A DNA stretch of 64,000 nucleotides from NCBI GenBank assembly GCA_007115705.1, contig QXEO01002115.1, positions 1,519,340-1,583,339 of the forward strand. Reading direction: 5' to 3'. Source of the stretch: Dactylis glomerata (taxonomy: Eukaryota; Streptophyta; Magnoliopsida; Poales; Poaceae). The position numbers and the translations under genes are program-made. Position 1 is the first letter of the stretch. Each line of letters starts with the position of its first letter. This document shows positions 57,279-64,000 of the stretch, piece by piece. Under the pieces are notes generated by a model. The model was not told the origin of the DNA and did not search any database. It saw only the letters and a list, made by a program, of their open reading frames with translations.

Positions 57279-57589
57279 CCATGAGTGCTACCCCAGTACT
57301 GTCGATGGAAGTGCAGTACAGACTGAGCTATCTAGCAGCAGGACAATGGCGAAGGACAAGATGCTAGACTTGATAGATACCACCAATGTGCATGCTAGAC
57401 ATATCTTTATTGCTAGACCCAATAGATCTTGATTCGAACTGACAGATAATTAGCCATGAATCAAGAGTAGATGCATACCATTAATAAATCAATTTCAAGG
57501 CATTCAGCTAATCGGGCTGCGCTAGTAACCACCATTGACAAGAAAATACAGGCAGAAAGGAAACAAAGGGAATAGAACATAAGTTCAGA

Positions 57590-59664
57590 ACTGTACCTCC
57601 CTTGTTATTGTCTTGCCTCTTTCTACATCACGGAAGGAATCTACAAATATTTATAAGAAAAAATTAGTATTCATATTGCTGAACTCTTGAGTCATAATTG
57701 AGAAACGGAAACATACTGTAAACGTCAATGGCGAACCTTGCTCCCCCAGCATGCGGCATGGCCATTTTCGGCCACACGAAGTGCCTCGTCGGTGGTGGCA
57801 GCGGCAACCAGCACAGTCCCTTTGGAGCAGCCAGGAGGGTTTCGTGGCGTTCGGACGTGTCTGCCTTGTCGGCGGCGGCGGTGGCGACCATGGAAGCTCA
57901 TGCGGAGCTGCAGGAGGGTCTCGCCATCGGGAGCTCAATCCTAACCCTTACACTGAAAAGCCACGAAGATAACCAGATCAAGCGAGTTAGAAAACTGAAC
58001 CACAAGCCAAAAAGAGGCCAAAAACATAAAAAATTGTGCCTAACCAAGAAGCTGAAGTTAGCATTTTAGGTATGCATAGCAGAAAAAATGATGCACATTG
58101 TTTCTTTATGTGGGACTGAAATCAATGTGGTAGCGAACTATCAAAAAAGATCTGGTAGCTATCATATCATATGAGGTACTACATTGAAGCCACCAAGGTC
58201 ATCCTTATTTCAGAAACTGAAATAAATAGCAAGACAAAGAGGGGCAATATATTGGAGAATTATGAGAAACAACAAGCTGGCCAAATAGAGATAAACGATG
58301 GACACTATAGATTTGATAGTGCCACTTTGCAAAATAAACAGTGGCAGTAGCGGACTGACAAAGGGGCAAACATGCATTCATACATGGAATAAGGACACAG
58401 TACTCCTTGAAAAAGAAATAGAAGAATCTCCAATCAAATGAACCTTGATATAAGCTGATGCTTCTGTGATGTAGCGAGACAAGTAGAACAAATATCAAAG
58501 ATGAAGAACCGCTAACCAATTACCCTTGCAAGCTCATTATCCGCAATCGCCTACACAACATAATCGCATAAAACGAAATGAGCACACAAATACTACACGG
58601 GTAATTTTAACAAAAATATGAAAAATCAAAATCTTTGGACTTCCATATGCTAGAAATTCACGCAACAGATGAAGAAAAATAAATGCTAACACAAAGTAAG
58701 AACAACACCATGCATAGGTTATCTATATCTTGTCGGTGATGACTTTGGTTTTTGCTTGCGGCGGCAATTAAATTGCATTTTCAAGCTGCTGGACTATGGG
58801 CTCTTCCATGCTCTGCAAACTCGTGGTCCACAGTCTACTTTTGAAGCTGCATGTGAGAAACCCCCACACATGAAAAAGGCAAGTTAAGAGTCATCTCCCT
58901 TCCATCGAGGGAAAGCTATATTACTGCTTGGACAAGGAATCCTTTGCTGTAGGAATTTGGGAGCCATACATAACTTAGAGAATGGATGTCTTCATGAATA
59001 TATGACTGTTGGGATGCCAACTGAGCTCTCTCAGCTTTGAGAGTGTAGCCTCCTCTTTAGCATATTCTACTTGTGCTTCTACGTACTGCCTCTTACTTTT
59101 AGCCAATCTGTTAATAAAAGAGAAGCATTAGTACAACAAGTAAAAATGATTTTTCACTTTGATGGTAACTGTAAGGTAGGCTGTGAAAACATAATAACCA
59201 ATGGACATAAAAAAGAGCTCTATTTCTGAGTCCATGTCATGTGGCTAACTAAAGAAACATATTGAATAATTCTCTAATTTTCCTGATACATCTTAAAACA
59301 CAACACAGTAGCGAGCATAAATTGTTAAGACACTCTCGAAGCAATAAGGCTAACGATACACCAACAAGGATGAATAATCCACATGCACTTATACAGATAG
59401 GGGCAGTTCGGATGCAGATCCCAACATCTCAGAAATAAAGTCAATGAAGTGTTTAAAAAGGTCGATATCCATGCATATGGAGAAGAATAAACTTATATAC
59501 TAACTAAAAATGACTTCAAAATTAAAAACAAATGCTCATTCCATTTTAAACTTTAATGGTTATGTTTTTCTTTTTTTAATGGTTATATTCTTCAAAATAC
59601 AGTGTAGAAGTAATGATATTTTTCTCTCCTTTTCACTCATTTCTCTTCACCACTTGTATTAAAC

Positions 59665-59733
<69 letters not shown>

Positions 59734-60700
59734 TATTGCTTACCTAATTTCCTAAGAATCATGAACAGGTACCTACAATCTTTGCCAGTTTGCCTAAAAT
59801 TCGTGCATCCTCCTTAAAAATATTCTGAATAAAAAGCACAATTAGCACAGCTAGGTTGTTGCATTTTTTGTCTCACTGAATCTCTCAAAATCCTGACCCG
59901 ATTTATCAAGTTCTTTCTAACATTACTAATTAGAAAGATGAATGACAGAGGGAAAGGAAAACAACATGCACCTTGAGGAGAAGAGGCCGGACAACTGCAT
60001 CTTCTAGGCGATGAACTCATGCTGCTGCTCCCCCATGGCCTGCCTTCCTCCTCATCTGAATCCCACAGGCAGCTGGAGCACATGTACTAACCTGAGAAGG
60101 TGAATGTGAGGAAGTAGGGAGAGAAGAGCGGCCGGCCACCATGGGAACCAGCACTGCCGCCGGATCCTCTCAAAGTCGCAGACCTCGGCCCCTTCCCGCG
60201 CCGCCACCGCGAGAACCTAGATCTAGAGTCGTCCGGTCGCCCTCTGCCTCTTGCTAGATGCCCCAAATCCCTCCTCCCCTCCTTCGCCGGATGCATTCCT
60301 CCCCTCCACCGGCTGCTCCTGTCCTCCCCCTACTGCCTGCTCCAATCCTCAACGCACCGACACACCACGAGAAAGACAATGGAAAGGGATGAGGGGAAAG
60401 TGAGAGGAATGAGAGAGGATAGAGTTTGAGAGGTGAGGGACGAGAGACGTGTGTCTCCTGCCTATAGAAGAGTACCCGACGAGCAACGACGACGAACCAC
60501 GTCGACGGCGAGGCCCACGAAATGATGTGAAATCCCACAGCTAGCCTCGGCCAGAGGAGAAAACCACATCGCAGGGCAACACCCTCTCTCTCTCCGTCAT
60601 CTAGGCCAGGGCCCTCCATGGCCGGGAAGCCGGAATCGCCGTACTCAGCGATGATAGCCACGCCGCCACGCACGTCCTTTCCACAGGAGGGGGAACAGAA
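57590..60700 (-). pseudogene. Exon-like pieces of a possible broken minus-strand gene, identity uncertain
   Basis: Several minus-strand segments look like exons. 59107-58930 follows a TTAACAG acceptor and reads RLAKSKRQYVEAQVEYAKEE, then after a one-base shift QQSYIHEDIHSL; this coiled-coil pattern weakly recalls plant augmin subunit 3. 58553-58526 (AIADNELA) is bounded by AG and GT. 57890-57715 starts MVATAAADKADTSERHETLL. 57638-57600 reads FRDVERGKTITRE before a GT. A GC-rich, CT-rich leader-like region lies at 60700-60096. ATG-initiated frames near 60030 end quickly (MGEQQHEFIA then stop). I cannot join these into one open frame, so this is either a decayed gene or captured fragments. Confidence 0.35.
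59667..59733. repeat. (AC)n microsatellite, about 33 units
   Basis: An uninterrupted AC dinucleotide run of about 67 bp, inside the presumed intronic part of the 57.6-60.7 kb region. Confidence 0.95.
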
Positions 60701-60899
60701 TGAGATGTGAAGTGACGATTTTGCCCTCGGCCAGGATGCAGAACTACATGCGGCGCCACCGCGTCTCTCTCCTCCCTATCTCAGATACACACGATGCCTA
60801 CAGAATGCCCTCACCGACAAGCAGGCCACGCATGATGCTGGCCCCACAAATCAGTGACCGTGGCTACATGAATAGACAGGTCGGGTAGAACTACAGTAC

Positions 60900-63867
60900 C
60901 AAACAGTGTTCTCGACGGATGGCCAGGATCGCCTGAACCAAGTGATCGGACGGCATGGAACTGAGATGGCCTGAGAGCAGGGGGGTTCCCTGCGGCAATA
61001 TTTTGAAGGATACTGAACTTTCAGAGGGTCCTTCAATCCTCTTTATATTGGTATATGCATACTCAGAGATAACACATTCCATCGCTCGAGTTATTGGGTC
61101 CTAACAGGTGGTAACATGGTAAGTGAAATATTATGTTCGGACAATCGGAAATTCAATTTGACATATGGGAATATTTTCAAACGTCAAAAAATTACAAACC
61201 AAAATATTACGCTCGTACATATCCATATTCTATGTGCGTGAGCCAAGTTTTGCGGAAGACCGACATTATTTATGTCTTGTGTAGAAAGATAAAAAAAATG
61301 CTTGTGCAACGACTTTTTTAGCACCAAATTTTGTCTCTTTTACACATCCAACAAAAAATATATTTTTTTCATGAAACAACTTTGTGAGCACATAGAGTGT
61401 CGACGCTACGCGCCAAAACTTTTATCGGAATTTTTTAACATTTGAAACTTTTTTAAAAATAGATTTTAAAAACCGGGAGCATAGTGCCAAAACACCATCC
61501 TCACAAGGACTCCTTTACTAGCATGGAGTATATAAAACCAAATCTCTTGGCACCAAATTGCGTGAGCAATGGCTTCTGCTCCCGCTTAAATCATACCCAC
61601 AGTCTGACAATCATAATAATTATGATGATATGGATCAATATGGTGCCTCTAAAAAAAACCTTATATTACTTTTTGTATATTTTAGTATTTGGTATTTAGT
61701 ATAAAATTAGCAGACAAGTACAATCATATCTAGAGTTAGTTAGTTGGCTCCTTCTTTCGATCTTTGGGTTTCTCGGCGACATTAGGGTGACACCGTGATA
61801 GTGATACCCATAAGTGTAGGAGAGCGCTAAATCTTTGATGTTTAAGTATTAGTATCGATCCCACTGAGACTATCATTATTCTAATTATCTATGCACTAAA
61901 CAAACTAGGCTAATTTCTTGGAGTTGGTTTAAAACTGAAACTAAACATGCAAGAGACTAGATGTGCAAGAAATTAAATAGGCAACGAACTAAGTATGCAA
62001 TAAAACTAAGTGCTCTCATTTGAGAGAAAGCACAATCTTCTATGCAGCAATATGATAAGCTTGGTTGTGTGCTTATGTGAGACAAACATTCCCACTTTTT
62101 CTACATAAGTTATGCCTAAACTTACAAGGTCAATCTATATTTAAGTCTACTAAATTTCCTATGTCTAAATTGTTTTGATAAATGTATCTAGTGAAAAGTG
62201 AAACTTGTAATTTTATTTCTTATATGTATTGCCACTGAACTGATGATGCAATTTTTAGAAATAGACATAAGATAATATCAATCAATTTGGGATTAATACA
62301 ATCATAATTAACACAACAGGCTTCACAACTCCTCTCATAGTATTTTACTCAACACAGCTCCTTGTATTCTACTCCCCTGTCTCATGCATTTGGCGCCTTT
62401 GATTTATGTGTCTGGATTTTAACCGTTAATTTGACACCTATTACATTTGTTAGTTGTTGTAAAAAATTATACTATTACAAACTTTATCCAAATACGAAAT
62501 CGATCATATAACATGCATAACCTATCACTCATGTTTTGTTGGTCAAACCAATAGTGAAACTTTAACCTCGAAAACCGTGTGCGCCACCAAAATAGGAATT
62601 ATGGAGCTGTACGCACAAACAACGGTATATCTGGAGCGTAGTCCGGTTGCTATGATTGCACGTAACTGCACGTCACAAGCCCACCAGGCCGGACACTGGG
62701 CCGTGTATAGCGGAGAATGTCTGCAACTCGAGACAACATCTCTTGCTGTGTTCCGTTTCTAGAATCCAGTTGCATCGTCATACCCGGCAATGATATGATG
62801 CAGTGTCATACAAGTTATTCGTTAACAGCCCAATATGGTTCAATTTACATTGTGTCACTGGCACCATGTGCACTGAGGTGCAAAGCATCTCCACTCCACC
62901 CATGTGTGGCTGAGTTTTCTCTGACTTCAATCATGTTTTATGCACTCAGTTTCATGCAATCATCAATCTTCTGCAGGTGTTAATTATGCAAATTTGAGTC
63001 AAATCAACTTTGAGACCAAAAAGACTAAGCACACGGACCATCAAGAAAAGAACTTAGAGCATACAAACAAAATCACCATGGATCACTCTCCCTTGAAGCG
63101 TGTACATCCAAACGAACCATTCAAATATCCAACATGAAGATCGGCAGCAACGAAACCAACCAAGAGGAAGAGACATCCAAATAATTCTATTTCGTATACT
63201 AATGCTTCTACTTTTACACATACCTGACCAGGCAAGGGACATGCATCAACATAGAAGCGCACCAATGTTAGCAAAAAGATCCACAACTTGGAAGTAGTCA
63301 AGTAGTGCCACTCACAAAAAAATAGAACTGTACCTTGACCAGGGAAAGCAACAGCCATACATCTTCAAGAAGGCTTTACCTGCTGAATTAATAGGAACTT
63401 GACGTCTGCTACTACTACTGGTCAGGTTCAAAGTCAACTGCCAGCGTGTGGCCCCGGAGGTGGCCAAACATTTTTAGAGAACTGGCCGGTTGCTCCATTT
63501 CATCTCGTTCAACATTCCAGATGCACGATCAAGAATATTCTGCTTTCCAAACACCGTGTCTGAAGGGTCATGACAAAAGGGGATGCAGCTCAGATTGGAG
63601 AAACTTCAGAGACCATTCAGGTCCATGTCAACGAATCAGTGCAGAGGAATAGTTCTCCATATAAGAACACAAATATCAATTGACAGGTAGCACATCATGG
63701 TTCCATAATTCCATTAACTCAACACGGTATCAGGAAAAAAAGGAATAGCAAACTCAAGCAGAACGGGGGAAATAAGGTTGACAATCTTGAAGGAGATGCA
63801 ACAGTTCACGAACTATAGTTCCAGGAAACTGGCTCTGGCAGAACTTGATTGTATTTCAGTTAGGTTG
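60900..63867. other. Intergenic DNA, few recognised features
   Basis: Mostly AT-rich. At about 61786-61880 the words GTGACACCGTGATAGTGATACCCATAAGTGTAG resemble a conserved stretch found in repeated Triticeae DNA, but no ends could be defined. No supported gene. Short frames at 62577-63137 and 63446-63652 have no recognisable domain. Confidence 0.4.
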
Positions 63868-63869
63868 TA

Positions 63870-64000
63870 CTCCCTCCGTTCGGAAATATAAGATGTTTTA
63901 GCTTTGTGAAGTGAGTGTATCTATACACTAAAAGATGTCTAGAGCGAATCTATACACTAAAAGATGTCTAGATATACTCACTTCACAAAGCTAAAACATC
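63870..64000. mobile_element. Stowaway-type MITE cut by the window end
   Basis: TA (63868-63869) is followed by CTCCCTCCGTTCGGAAATAT, the standard Stowaway terminus. The arm GATGTTTTAGCTTTGTGAAG is mirrored by CTTCACAAAGCTAAAACATC at the window end, so nearly the whole element is present. An internal duplication of ATCTATACACTAAAAGATG lies at about 63919 and 63949. Final terminal bases and the second TA are outside. Confidence 0.9.

Overview
This window reads as transposon-filled grass DNA, most likely from a Triticeae or other Pooideae species. The evidence is the dense nesting of a CACTA element, several Gypsy LTR retrotransposons, LINE debris and Stowaway MITEs, and LTR types beginning TGATACGTCT that are familiar from wheat, barley and relatives. 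I see no prokaryotic gene, rRNA, functional tRNA or CRISPR array, and no intact conserved host gene. The species assignment is inference.

Layout. 1-9238: a CACTA (En/Spm) element on the minus strand, cut by the left window edge. It holds a TNP2-type transposase in one frame broken by four stop codons, then a second gene joining a plant transposase-associated region to a Ulp1-type cysteine protease. 9239-14646: sparse DNA with tRNA-like remnants, an RNase H fragment, a Stowaway MITE and two diverged copies of one repeat. 14647-43013: a nest. Gypsy element 1 (LTRs 14647-14979 and 42681-43013, TSD TCGCC) has been opened by element 2 (18201-27253, minus strand, TSD GTACC), element 3 (31617-40168) and a solo-LTR-like element 4 (40183-41861). 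43014-49326: a MITE, LINE remnants and an alanine-rich ORF. 49327-56469: Gypsy element 5 (minus strand) with a truncated 5' LTR. 56835-57278: a Mutator-like foldback element with a 10-bp TSD. 57590-60700: exon-like pieces of a possible broken gene. 63870-64000: a Stowaway MITE running off the edge.

The most interesting part is the pair formed by elements 1 and 2. Their LTRs are clearly one family. Element 1 carries gag-protease-RT-RNase H-integrase (all broken) plus an antisense gene with AT-hook and B3 DNA-binding motifs and its own TATA box. Element 2 keeps an uninterrupted gag-protease frame but has no polymerase; it carries two antisense genes instead, one with five introns whose phases all match to give a 749-codon open frame. 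With insertions removed element 1 is about 9,068 bp and element 2 is 9,053 bp. The data suggest a non-autonomous retrotransposon that traded its polymerase for antisense cargo and later inserted into the RT gene of an autonomous relative.

By eye, LTR pairs differ at about 10/333 (element 1), 2/335 (element 2), about 53/1658 (element 3) and 12/328 (element 5), so element 2 is by far the youngest.
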